Below, piece by piece: positions 1 through 8,435 of a stretch of 64,000 nucleotides of DNA. Under the pieces are notes generated by a model. It ran no database searches. It was not told the DNA's origin and saw only the letters and a list, made by a program, of their open reading frames with translations. Position 1 is the stretch's first letter. The number at the start of each line of letters is the position of its first letter. The position numbers were made by a program, and so were the translations under genes. This DNA comes from Prevotella multiformis DSM 16608 (GTDB lineage Bacteria > Bacteroidota > Bacteroidia > Bacteroidales > Bacteroidaceae), in assembly GCF_000191065.1 (NCBI RefSeq), contig NZ_GL872283.1, forward strand, positions 987,055-1,051,054, given 5' to 3'.

Positions 1-60
1 TGACCCCTTTCTTCCCCGCATCTTCAACGACGGACACCTCGTCCCATCGAGGCTCCCTGA

Positions 61-95
61 AAACAAAAAGAGCGGCCTCTTTCGAGAACCGCCCT
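61..95 (-). terminator. Rho-independent terminator after tRNA-Phe
   Basis: Read on the minus strand, a GC-rich imperfect stem (AGGGCGG...CCGCTCT, some G-T pairs) with a GAAA loop is followed by a run of T. It lies 15 bases beyond the 3' end of the minus-strand tRNA, as expected for its transcription stop. Confidence 0.6.
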
Positions 96-109
96 GATGA
101 AAGGAGGAG

Positions 110-182
110 TGGTACCACCAGGAATCGAACCGGGGACACAAGGATTTTCAGTCCTTTGCTCTACCAACTGAGCTATGGCACC
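110..182 (-). tRNA. tRNA-Phe (GAA)
   Basis: The minus strand folds as a cloverleaf of 73 nt. The acceptor arms GGTGCCA and TGGTACC pair, and the T-loop reads GGTTCGATTCC. The anticodon stem AAGGA/TCCTT encloses CTGAAAA, giving anticodon GAA. The discriminator is A and no CCA is encoded. No gene is visible in the first 60 bases of the window. Confidence 0.95.
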
Positions 183-314
183 ATCATTTTTTTGCAATCA
201 TCATCGTGTTTTCAGCACCATTTCTGAATTGCGATGCAAAGGTAGTATATTAATTTAACCCTGCCAAATTATCTGTAAGATTTTTCACATCATTTGCACT
301 CATTAACATGTTTC

Positions 315-1424
315 TTAATTTTCCTTTAGCCGCCATCCCTGTGCTTTCAATTCAAATTCATTGCCGTCACGAGTGATGAGGAATGTACCCAGATTCTCCT
401 TGGTGATGTAGCCTATCTGTCTGATATTCTCCATCTTTTCTATCTTCTCATGATCCCCTATGGGTACGGTGAATAGAAGTTCATAATCCTCGCCGCCGTT
501 CAGGGCTGCCGTTGTGAGATTCATATTGAACTCCTCGCAGGTGGCTGCTGTCTGGTAGTCAATGGGAATGTTCTTTTCATAGATTCTGCACCCGCAGTGG
601 CTTTGTTTGCAGATATGTTTCAACTCGCTTGCCAGCCCATCCGAGATGTCTATCATAGCCGTCGGGTGTATCCCGGCCTCACGGAGCTGGTTGAGAATGT
701 CGCCGCGTGCCTCGGGCTTCAGCTGCCGGTCTATGAGATACTCTTTCCCCGCAAAGTCAGGTTGGAAATCTTCGATGGCAGCACGTTCCTTTTGCAGTGC
801 CTCGAGCTGCTTCTGCTCTTTGTTGCGTTGTGCCTCCTTTACCTTTCTGTTGAATTCCTCCACCTGCTGGTAATATACGGTCTTCTCACGCTCGAGGATC
901 TGCAGACCCATATAAGCCGACCCAAGGTCGCCTGTCACGCAGATAAGGTCGGTCTCATGCGCTCCGCTTCGATAGACGATGTCCGCCTTGGCTGCTTCTC
1001 CGATACAGGTGAGGCTGATGGCGAGTCCCGTATAGGATGAGGTCGTATCACCGCCTGCAATATCTACCTCCCATTTGCCGCAGGCTTTCTTCAGCCCGCT
1101 GTAAAACCGGTCGATGTCTTCGACTTTGAAGCGTTTGCCAAGGCCTAAAGACACGACCAGCTGACGTGGATGGCCGTTCATGGCAAAGATATTGCTCATC
1201 GTTATCATAGCTGCCTTATAGGCGAGGTGCTCCATGTCAATGTAGGTCAGGTCGAACTGCACCCCCTCCATGAACATCTGTGAAGAGACGAGGGTCTCAG
1301 TGTCTGTATAGTGGAGAACGGCGGCATCGTCGCCGACTCCCATCACCGTTGAGCTGTTGACAGGCTTTATATCCTTTGTGAGGTGGTCGATGAAATCAAA
1401 TTCACCGAGTTCTTTTATTTCCAT
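315..1424 (-). CDS. thiL: Thiamine-monophosphate kinase ThiL
   Basis: ThiL phosphorylates thiamine monophosphate to thiamine pyrophosphate with ATP, the last step of cofactor synthesis, in the cytosol. Visible motifs are GVGDDAAVL near residue 29 (nucleotide/Mg binding), GGDTT near 124 and DISDGLASEL in the C-terminal half. The protein has 369 residues, against about 325 for the E. coli enzyme. The excess is a charged insert rich in K, E and Q (around residues 185-220) between the two halves. The reading frame extends upstream to 1562, but homology begins at MEIKELGEFDFI, so the ATG at 1424 was chosen. It is the last gene of a minus-strand set sppA-lpxK-punA-thiL, with 194 nt between punA and thiL. 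Confidence 0.93.
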   Translation of the reverse strand: MEIKELGEFDFIDHLTKDIKPVNSSTVMGVGDDAAVLHYTDTETLVSSQMFMEGVQFDLTYIDMEHLAYKAAMITMSNIFAMNGHPRQLVVSLGLGKRFKVEDIDRFYSGLKKACGKWEVDIAGGDTTSSYTGLAISLTCIGEAAKADIVYRSGAHETDLICVTGDLGSAYMGLQILEREKTVYYQQVEEFNRKVKEAQRNKEQKQLEALQKERAAIEDFQPDFAGKEYLIDRQLKPEARGDILNQLREAGIHPTAMIDISDGLASELKHICKQSHCGCRIYEKNIPIDYQTAATCEEFNMNLTTAALNGGEDYELLFTVPIGDHEKIEKMENIRQIGYITKENLGTFLITRDGNEFELKAQGWRLKEN

Positions 1425-1618
1425 TGAATGCAAATAGCTTTGTGAATTTTTCTGGCGGAAGACATACATCTTACCGGCTTTTCCGTTTCCGCAATCCCTC
1501 TTCCACGACATGGAAGGAGGTCCGGGCGGATTCTGTCTCCGCAGTCCTGTCTTCTTAGACATAGGAGGCGGGAGTCAAGATGTACGTCTGCCAGTGCCTG
1601 TATGGGACTGTCTCTTTG

Positions 1619-2428
1619 TCAGGAGCGTTTGATCATCTCGCGCATTATCTCTGTCATGCGGGGCTGTGCGGCGTTGGCAGCCTCCTGTACCTCTTCGTGG
1701 CTGACTTTGACAGGTACGTCGAATCCGCCGAGATCGGTGATGACACTGACACCGAACACCTTGATGCCGCTGTGCCGGGCTACGATGACTTCAGGCACGG
1801 TACTCATCCCGACAGCATCCGCTCCCATCTTGTGATACATACGGTATTCGGCCGGGGTCTCGAAGGTCGGGCCTTGTACGCCCATGTAGACGCCGTGCAT
1901 CACCCGGATATTCTTTTCCTTTGCAATTTCATCGGCCAGTGCCACCAGTTTATGATCGTATGCCTCGTGCATGTCCGGGAATCGGGGGCCTGTCGGGAAG
2001 TTGTGTCCTCGCAGCGGATGTTCCGGGAACATATTGATATGGTCGGTGATGATCATCAGGTCGCCGATTCTGAACTCCGGATTCATGCCCCCTGAAGCGT
2101 TGGAGACGAAGAGGGTCGTGATGCCTAACTCATACATTACCCGGATCGGGAAAGTGACCTCTTTCATGCCATATCCTTCATAGAAATGGAAGCGTCCTTC
2201 CATGGCCATGATGTCCTTGTCACCGAGCTTTCCGAAGATCAGCTTGCCGGCATGTCCCTCTACGGTCGAGACAGGAAAGTTGGGTATGTCTTGATAGGGA
2301 AACTCATGACTGTCAGTTATCTCTGAAGCTAATTGTCCGAGGCCTGTGCCCAGAATGATTGCCGTCTTTGGACTTGTGGTCATCCTCTCTTTTAGCCAAG
2401 ATGCTGTTTCTTGAATTTTTGCGTACAT
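1619..2428 (-). CDS. punA: Purine nucleoside phosphorylase (PNP, inosine/guanosine type)
   Basis: This enzyme cleaves purine nucleosides with phosphate to the free base and ribose-1-phosphate, in purine salvage. The 269-residue length fits the trimeric PNP family. The phosphate-binding start ILGTGLGQL (about residues 25-33), VEGHAG (57-62), NASGGMNP and the GVQGPTFETPAEYR segment are all present. The start codon lies inside the 3' end of lpxK: the two genes overlap out of frame by 116 nt, so translation of punA may be coupled to lpxK. The next ATG in frame (M16) would cut into the conserved N-terminus and still overlap, so 2428 is preferred. Confidence 0.93.
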   Translation of the reverse strand: MYAKIQETASWLKERMTTSPKTAIILGTGLGQLASEITDSHEFPYQDIPNFPVSTVEGHAGKLIFGKLGDKDIMAMEGRFHFYEGYGMKEVTFPIRVMYELGITTLFVSNASGGMNPEFRIGDLMIITDHINMFPEHPLRGHNFPTGPRFPDMHEAYDHKLVALADEIAKEKNIRVMHGVYMGVQGPTFETPAEYRMYHKMGADAVGMSTVPEVIVARHSGIKVFGVSVITDLGGFDVPVKVSHEEVQEAANAAQPRMTEIMREMIKRS

Positions 2429-3491
2429 AGGATATTATTTTTTGGTTGAATGTCTCCTCCTTGTCAAGCATGAAACTTACTTTGATCGGGAGGGCATAAA
2501 TGTTTTCTCTTACGCTGTCAGACAGTGTCTCCACGTCAACAAGCCGTGCCTGGTCCTTCTCGGTGGTGATGACCATCTTGGGTTCTGCCATGCCGGCGAA
2601 GGTCTCGTTGATGCGTCTGATGTCTTTTGCCGTAAAGGCATGGTGGTCGGGGAACGAAAGCGTAGTCAGTGCATTGTTTCCGGCATAGGTGTTAATATCC
2701 GTCTCCAGCTGCCCCGGTGAGGCTATTCCCGTAAGCAGGAGAACATTCTTCCCCCTGATCTCGGTCAGCGGGACATGCTGCCCTTGGACGAAGATCGGCT
2801 CAAGTGCGCAATACTCCAGGGTGGTGAAGTACAGCTGCTGGAAAGGATAAAGCTCCATTGCCTTGCTCAGCACCCGGTAGTCTATCGGATTGAGGCTTCT
2901 GGGACATTTGGTGATGATGACGATGTCGGCGCGGTGTTTGCCGGACAACGGTTCACGCAGCCTCCCTGCCGGGAGGAGCTTGTCGTAGATAATCAGCCGG
3001 TGATAGTCTACCAGCAGGATATTGATGCCGGGCTGTACATAGCGATGCTGGAAAGCATCATCCAGAAGAATGACATCCGTGTCCTTTGTCGTTTCGTCAG
3101 ATGTAAGCCGGTCGATTCCCTCGCATCGGTTCTTGTCTACGGCCACACGTATGTCGGGGAATTTCATCTTCATCTGATAAGGCTCGTCCCCTATTTCACG
3201 CATAGGGGTCTCTTTGTCCGCCAGCACATAGCCATGGCTTTTCCGTTTGTATCCACGTGAGAGCACCGCTACCTTCATCTTGTCTTTCAGCAGCCGGATC
3301 AGATATTCCACATGGGGGGTCTTTCCGGATCCTCCCACGGTGATGTTGCCGACGGAAATGACCGGGATGTCAAACCGTCTGGTCTTGAGGATGTTCAGCT
3401 CGAACAGCTCGTTGCGGATGATGACGGCAAACCCGTAAAGCCAGCTGAGCGGCAGCAGCCATCTGTGTATCTTGATAGGGTCTCCTTCCAT
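2313..3491 (-). CDS. lpxK: Tetraacyldisaccharide 4'-kinase LpxK
   Basis: LpxK adds the 4' phosphate to the lipid A disaccharide precursor at the inner membrane. The N-terminus has a hydrophobic stretch (WLLPLSWLYGFAVII, residues 11-25) followed by the P-loop VGGSGKTPH at 52-60. The family motif DDAFQHRYV lies near residue 143, and a TTEKDQARL segment lies further on. At 392 residues it is longer than usual. The final ~38 residues are polar and low in complexity and are read out of frame from the start of punA, so they probably add little to function. It starts 6 nt after the sppA stop, consistent with one transcript. Confidence 0.92.
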   Translation of the reverse strand: MEGDPIKIHRWLLPLSWLYGFAVIIRNELFELNILKTRRFDIPVISVGNITVGGSGKTPHVEYLIRLLKDKMKVAVLSRGYKRKSHGYVLADKETPMREIGDEPYQMKMKFPDIRVAVDKNRCEGIDRLTSDETTKDTDVILLDDAFQHRYVQPGINILLVDYHRLIIYDKLLPAGRLREPLSGKHRADIVIITKCPRSLNPIDYRVLSKAMELYPFQQLYFTTLEYCALEPIFVQGQHVPLTEIRGKNVLLLTGIASPGQLETDINTYAGNNALTTLSFPDHHAFTAKDIRRINETFAGMAEPKMVITTEKDQARLVDVETLSDSVRENIYALPIKVSFMLDKEETFNQKIISYVRKNSRNSILAKREDDHKSKDGNHSGHRPRTISFRDN

Positions 3492-3497
3492 ATTCGG

Positions 3498-5276
3498 TTA
3501 GTGGATGTTTGGGAAATAGGGCAGGCGTGCCTGGATGGTGCTCTGGTGGTTGAGCGTCTTCAGCAAGGAGAATGGTTCGTAATAGTCGCCCAGATTCGCC
3601 CGCAGCTGTTCGCTGAGGTAATTGTCCGGTTTTGTCTGTTCCAGCAGCTGCTCGAGGAACCCCGGCTCCTCCGGATAAACGCAGGTGCTGTAGCCGGTCA
3701 GCTTGGCAAGCCGTACCGCCTTGGCAATTGCGGTGTCCAGACCGCCGAGCTGGTCCACGAGGCCGATTTTCTGCGCATCCTGTCCTGTATAGACATGCCC
3801 CTGGGCGATCTTCTCGACCTGACTGTCGGTCATCTTTCGTCCTTCCGCCACGCGATGGCGGAAGAGTCTGTATCCACGGTTGACATACTGAGTGAGATAT
3901 GCCATCTCATCTTCCGTGAAGGGACGTGCCTGCGTGCCGAAGCCGGCGTACTTGTTGGTTTTCACCTCATCGAATCTTACGCCTAATTTCTCTGCAAACA
4001 GGCTGCTTGCATCAGGGAACATTCCGAAGATTCCGATCGAGCCGGTGAGGGTAGTAGGCTCGGCGACAATCCAGTCTGCCGGAGCCGACATGTAATAGGC
4101 TCCTGATGCCGCCATGCCTCCCATGCTGACGACTACCGGCTTCTTTTTCTTCAGTTCCATGATCTGGTGCCATATCTGCTCTGAAGCATAAGCGGAGCCG
4201 CCTCCAGAATTGACCCGCAGTACGACGGCTTTTATCTCTTTGTCTTCCGCCAGTTCCTCCAGATCTTTGCATACCTTCTGTGCATCAATCTTGTGGTTCT
4301 GTGCGAACATGCCGCCTACGGCACCGTCGACAATGTCACCGTAGGCATAGTAAACGGCGATCTGGCTGTCCCCGTCGTCCAGTGTTTCGTCTTCTGCATT
4401 CTGCAGGTCGGCGACGGTGACCTGCTCGATAGCATCATCGGACTTAAGTCCCAGCCGCTTTTTCACGATCCCTTTCATCTGGTCCGTGTAAACCAGTCCG
4501 TCTACGAGTTTCAGCTTCACGTATGTTTCCGGTGCGGCAAAGGTAATCATGCTGTCGGCATACGCATTCAGCTGCGCTGTGGACAGCCGCCTGCTTGCTC
4601 CCACTTCCTTCGTTATGTTTCCCCATATACTGTTCAGGTAGGCGGATGTCTGTTCACGGTTTGCTGCACTCATTCTGTCGCCTGTAAACATCTCGGTGGC
4701 ACTCTTGTACGCACCGACCTTCACCACCTGCATCTTCACGCCGACCTTTGCCAGAAGATCCTTTACGAAGACCGGCTGGGACGACAGTCCATGCCAGTCG
4801 ATCTGCCCCTGCGGATTCAGGTAGACCTTGTCGGCGGCAGAAGCCAGATAATAGGTGCCCTGTGTGTAGGTGTCTCCGTATGCGACAATCCATTTCCCGC
4901 TCTTCTTGAAGTCGAGCAGGGCATTCCGCAGTGCCTGCATCGAAGCGTACGAATCGGCGGCGAAGGCGCCGGCTTCGATATAGATTCCTTTGACGTTGTT
5001 GTTGTCTTTGGCTTTGTGGATGCCTTCGAGCAGGTTGTCAAGCCCGATGCTGCTTGTAGCATTGCCTTGCAGCTGACCGAAGAAGTTGTCTTCGCCTCGC
5101 TCTGCCAGCTGTCCCGACAGGTTCAGGACAAGCACGGAGTTGTCCTCTATTTTCTCTGTGGAATCCTGCATTGCAATCATGCCTGCGATGGTGATAAGTG
5201 CAAAGAAGCCTGCGACGATACCGAAGAGGAGCGTTCCCACGAATGAAGCGAAAACAAACTTGAAAAACTGTTTCAT
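3498..5276 (-). CDS. sppA: Signal peptide peptidase SppA, 67-kDa type
   Basis: SppA is a membrane-bound serine protease that degrades cleaved signal peptides. It has 592 residues: an N-terminal membrane anchor (residues about 7-35) followed by two tandem S49 protease domains, as in E. coli. The general-base lysine is in GAYKSATEMF (K191, equivalent to the YKSAVEPF motif). The nucleophile serine is in MGGMAASGAYYMSAPAD (S391). It is the first gene of the minus-strand cluster and has a clear Bacteroidetes promoter upstream. Confidence 0.94.
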   Translation of the reverse strand: MKQFFKFVFASFVGTLLFGIVAGFFALITIAGMIAMQDSTEKIEDNSVLVLNLSGQLAERGEDNFFGQLQGNATSSIGLDNLLEGIHKAKDNNNVKGIYIEAGAFAADSYASMQALRNALLDFKKSGKWIVAYGDTYTQGTYYLASAADKVYLNPQGQIDWHGLSSQPVFVKDLLAKVGVKMQVVKVGAYKSATEMFTGDRMSAANREQTSAYLNSIWGNITKEVGASRRLSTAQLNAYADSMITFAAPETYVKLKLVDGLVYTDQMKGIVKKRLGLKSDDAIEQVTVADLQNAEDETLDDGDSQIAVYYAYGDIVDGAVGGMFAQNHKIDAQKVCKDLEELAEDKEIKAVVLRVNSGGGSAYASEQIWHQIMELKKKKPVVVSMGGMAASGAYYMSAPADWIVAEPTTLTGSIGIFGMFPDASSLFAEKLGVRFDEVKTNKYAGFGTQARPFTEDEMAYLTQYVNRGYRLFRHRVAEGRKMTDSQVEKIAQGHVYTGQDAQKIGLVDQLGGLDTAIAKAVRLAKLTGYSTCVYPEEPGFLEQLLEQTKPDNYLSEQLRANLGDYYEPFSLLKTLNHQSTIQARLPYFPNIH

Positions 5277-5302
5277 ATAGGCATCTAATTATGTTTTTCG
5301 TG

Positions 5303-5334
5303 CAAAGATATATATAATAGATGTAAAATCCAAA
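5303..5334 (-). promoter_or_regulatory. Promoter of sppA operon
   Basis: On the minus strand TTTG (5331-5334) is followed after exactly 20 nt by TATCTTTG (5303-5310). This matches the Bacteroidetes sigma-ABfr -33/-7 consensus TTTG-N19-21-TAnnTTTG. The sppA ATG is 26 nt further on. Confidence 0.8.
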
Positions 5335-5352
5335 TAATTCAAGATTTCTTAA

Positions 5353-5360
5353 TAACTTTG
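5353..5360 (+). promoter_or_regulatory. -7 element of glycerate kinase promoter
   Basis: TAACTTTG matches the Bacteroidetes -7 consensus TAnnTTTG. No TTTG is present at the expected -33 spacing. The ATG of the kinase gene begins only 8 nt after the element, so the mRNA would be leaderless or nearly so. Confidence 0.5.
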
Positions 5361-5368
5361 CGGCCGTT

Positions 5369-6436
5369 ATGAGACGTGTCGTTTTAGCAATTGATAGTTT
5401 CAAAGGCTGTCTCTCCTCTGCCGAGGCGGAGACCGCTGCCGAGTCCGGGATCAGAGAGCGATGGCGGGAGACCGAGGTGGTCAAGGTGCCGGTTACGGAT
5501 GGAGGGGACGGGATGACGGAAGTCTTCTCCCGTCTTTTAGACTGCAGGACCATCGCTGTCGACTGCCACGATGCACTCATGCGTCCTGTCCGTGCCTCTT
5601 ATGCTGTGAGTACGGATGACACCGTCATCCTCGAGACGGCTGCAGCCTGTGGCATCGGACTTCTCAAACCGCAGGAGCTGAACCCGTTGCGTGCGACCTC
5701 TTATGGAGTAGGTGAACTGCTCTCCCATGCTCTTCGGAAGGGGTACAGCCGGTTCATCATCGGACTGGGCGGGTCGGCGACAAGCGACTGCGGGCTGGGG
5801 ATGCTGGCGGCGCTGAAGGATGCGCTCGGGGAAGACTGGCCTGCCGCACTTCCGCAGCACCTTGATGTGACATTGGCTTCCGATGTAGACAATCCGCTCT
5901 TCGGGGAGCAGGGGGCGGCCGCAGTGTTCGGTCCGCAGAAAGGGGCAACTCCGGAAATGATAGCCTGCCTGGATCGTCGTGCACGCACATTCGCCCGCAT
6001 GGCGGCGGCCCGTCAGGGCTTCGACCGGTCCACGGAGCGGGGAGCCGGTGCTGCCGGCGGACTGGGCTATGCCTTCCTGCAGTTCATGAATGCAAAGATC
6101 AGGTCAGGTGCCGGCCTCCTGCTGGAGACCGCCGGCTTCGGTATGCTGATAGACGGGGCAGATCTCATCGTGACAGGGGAGGGAAGTGCGGATGCCCAGA
6201 CCTTGATGGGGAAGATCCCCGCCTGCGTGCTGCAATACGGCATCCGCAAGGGTATTCCCGTCGTGCTGATAGCCGGGAGGGTGACGGACGCAGCAGCTCT
6301 GGTCGGGGCCGGTTTCGCGCAGGTGCTGTGTATCACCCCGCCGGATATGCCGCTTGCCGATGCGATGGATCCGGTACTCGCAAAAGCGAATATCCGCAGG
6401 ACATTGGCGGAATGTGACTTTAGTCTGTCGGTATAG
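5369..6436 (+). CDS. glxK: Glycerate kinase (GlxK/GarK type)
   Basis: This enzyme phosphorylates glycerate with ATP, feeding glycolysis. The 355-residue product has the family's start VVLAIDSFKGCLSSAEA (residues 4-20), VPVTDGGDGMTE, the FIIGLGGSATSDCGLGML segment and DLIVTGEGSADAQTLMGKIP near the C-terminus. The length is slightly below the usual ~380. It is divergent from sppA with a 92-nt shared spacer and stands alone. Whether it makes 2- or 3-phosphoglycerate cannot be told from sequence. Confidence 0.9.
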   Translation: MRRVVLAIDSFKGCLSSAEAETAAESGIRERWRETEVVKVPVTDGGDGMTEVFSRLLDCRTIAVDCHDALMRPVRASYAVSTDDTVILETAAACGIGLLKPQELNPLRATSYGVGELLSHALRKGYSRFIIGLGGSATSDCGLGMLAALKDALGEDWPAALPQHLDVTLASDVDNPLFGEQGAAAVFGPQKGATPEMIACLDRRARTFARMAAARQGFDRSTERGAGAAGGLGYAFLQFMNAKIRSGAGLLLETAGFGMLIDGADLIVTGEGSADAQTLMGKIPACVLQYGIRKGIPVVLIAGRVTDAAALVGAGFAQVLCITPPDMPLADAMDPVLAKANIRRTLAECDFSLSV

Positions 6437-6605
6437 AACTGCATGAACGGGACGGGAGGGACAAGTCGCTTTTTCCACACGGGATGCTGATCCCGGTGTC
6501 TCCGTAACAGGAAAACTTGCGAGTCCGCATCCCTTCGTCACGTGAAAAGTTGGAGCAAGGCACTGATTTGTTGCAGGGTAATTTTCCCATGTGGGTAATT
6601 AATCG

Positions 6606-6613
6606 TAACTTTG
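6606..6613 (+). promoter_or_regulatory. -7 element upstream of the ThrE-like gene
   Basis: TAACTTTG matches TAnnTTTG and lies 32 nt before the ATG. A good TTTG at the proper distance is not seen. Confidence 0.45.
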
Positions 6614-6645
6614 CAGACGTTTATTAAGCTAAAGATTGTTATTTT

Positions 6646-8064
6646 ATGGACGAGAATCAGATGGTATCTTCCAAGAAGATCCTTCGCAGGAAACTTGATC
6701 TACTCCTAAGAACAGGTCAGATTCTTATGGAGAGTTCGGCAGACACGAGCCGTGTGAAACGTAATATGGAACGTACGGCGGCTTACCTTGGGCTGCCCAA
6801 GGAGAATCTGCACATGGATGTCGGTTATTACATCCTTCAGGTGAATGTGAGTGACGAGACACACAGCTTCTCGAAGATGCAACGCTGTGACAAGCACGTC
6901 ATCAACATGCTTGCCATTCAGGAAATCTCGAAACTTTCGTGGCGCGCCATACAGGAAGATTATTCTCTGGACAGATATGAAGAAGAACTTGAGAAGATTG
7001 CGCACGGCAGACATTATTATACAGACTGGATGATCGCCGTCGGCGCCGGCTTTGCCTGCGGCGGCTTCTGCATCCAGTTCGGCTGCGACTGGACGGCGTT
7101 CTTCTATGCCTCCCTTGCTGCCATCTTGGGCAACCGTCTGCGCATGTACCTGAACCATTCCGGTTCCAACGTCTATGCCAATTTTGCAATCGCCGCTTTC
7201 GTCAGCACGATTCTGGCATGGCTGTCGTCTTATCTGTCGTCCCCATCTGCCCAGGCGGCATTACCTGCGTTCCTGCGCCCGATTCTGTACAGTTCCACCC
7301 CTTGGCATCCGCTGCTTGCCTGTGCGCTTTACATTGTCCCGGGAGTTCCTTTGATCAATGCCGTCAACGACTTGCTGGACAACTACATCAATACAGGTCT
7401 CGTCCGGGCGATGAACACGCTGCTCATCGTGGTCTCCATGGCTTTCGGCATTGCGATCGCCATCAAGTGCGGCAGCATTGACAACTTTGTCAAGGACTTG
7501 TCGATGACGCCTCACCATAATTTCATAGAGTATGCCGTTGCGGCAGCCATATCGGCTATGGGCTTTGCGACCATTTACAACATTCCCTACCGGCTGATGC
7601 CGTGGATAGCCATCGGGGGAATGATCTGCGTCTGCTCCCGCAACTTCATCAATCTCGGACCGGAGACAGGCAATATCGGTCTGGGGCTGGGTCTGATCGT
7701 AGGCTCACTTTGCGGATCGGCCCTGATTTCGCTGATCAACATCAAGGCCGTACACTTCCTCCATACACCGCATCAGTGCATCACGATACCGGCTGTCATC
7801 CCGATTGTCCCGGGTGTGTTGATGTATCGTGCTCTTTACGGGCTCATCGAGATGCAGGGTGTCATCGGTGAAGTGACATTTGCCGTACTCAATGCCATCA
7901 ACGGCTCGCTGGTATTGCTTTGCATTGCCCTCGGCGTAGCCATTCCGAACATCTTCGGGCGCAAATGGATTGCCCCCCACCGCAGAGCCAAGCTGGCACG
8001 TCTGATCGAAGAACGCCGCCAGCGTGGCAAGTTCGTCGACCTGCACAGCTTCATGGTGGAGTAG
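6646..8064 (+). CDS. Threonine/serine exporter family protein (ThrE-like)
   Basis: This is an integral membrane protein of 472 residues. An N-terminal cytosolic region (about 1-125, with TGQILMESSADTSRVKRNMERTA typical of the DUF1212 half) leads into a first membrane bundle beginning near YTDWMIAVGAGFACGGF. A second bundle of hydrophobic helices (about 285-450) corresponds to the DUF3815 half. Members with both halves fused export threonine and serine. Here the function is inferred from the family. The next plus-strand gene is groES, more than 1.5 kb away. Confidence 0.85.
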   Translation: MDENQMVSSKKILRRKLDLLLRTGQILMESSADTSRVKRNMERTAAYLGLPKENLHMDVGYYILQVNVSDETHSFSKMQRCDKHVINMLAIQEISKLSWRAIQEDYSLDRYEEELEKIAHGRHYYTDWMIAVGAGFACGGFCIQFGCDWTAFFYASLAAILGNRLRMYLNHSGSNVYANFAIAAFVSTILAWLSSYLSSPSAQAALPAFLRPILYSSTPWHPLLACALYIVPGVPLINAVNDLLDNYINTGLVRAMNTLLIVVSMAFGIAIAIKCGSIDNFVKDLSMTPHHNFIEYAVAAAISAMGFATIYNIPYRLMPWIAIGGMICVCSRNFINLGPETGNIGLGLGLIVGSLCGSALISLINIKAVHFLHTPHQCITIPAVIPIVPGVLMYRALYGLIEMQGVIGEVTFAVLNAINGSLVLLCIALGVAIPNIFGRKWIAPHRRAKLARLIEERRQRGKFVDLHSFMVE

Positions 8065-8098
8065 GGAGGCGCCCGGAAACGGACGGCGGATGTGATTG

Positions 8099-8211
8099 CC
8101 ACGGATGCTTTTCTGCCTTTCAGGCGGGCGGCCCCGGCTTCTTGCTTGAAAGGACGCGGCGGATCCGTGCAGCCGGGGAGGAGGCTGCGGCGGCTGCCTG
8201 AAAACAAAAGA
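8099..8211 (-). repeat. Dispersed intergenic repeat, copy D (inverted)
   Basis: Read on the minus strand this aligns end to end with the segment at 9331-9475: GTTTTCA, a pyrimidine-rich CCTCC/CCCGG part, GGTTGCA-like, TCCTTTCAAG and a closing GCATCC. Two more copies lie at 42071 and 42351. It fills much of the 370-nt space between the ThrE-like gene and alkD. Confidence 0.55.
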
Positions 8212-8330
8212 GGAAAATAGATCCGGCAGGTGCGCATAGTGCCGGAACGGCAACGTGCATTTCCAGGAAACAACATAGACCGGCAGGGATACATGAAAGA
8301 TGTGTCTCTGCTTTTTTTGTCCCGGCCGCT

Positions 8331-8412
8331 GGGAATCCTGTTCCCGACGGCCGGGAATCCTGTTCCCGACCGGTTGGGAACAGCAGTACCAGGCCTTGGG
8401 AACCGCCGTACC
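8331..8412. repeat. Array of GGGAA-N5-TTCCC dyads, locus 1
   Basis: Four consecutive 15-nt units, two of them exactly GGGAATCCTGTTCCC and two degenerate (GGGAACAGCAGTACC, GGGAACCGCCGTACC). They are separated by 7-8 nt linkers such as GACGGCC and GACCGGTT, so the period is 22-23 nt. The same unit occurs in arrays at 32968 and 58024. Confidence 0.8.
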
Positions 8413-8435
8413 GCTGTGCTGGCATCAGCCGGGTC

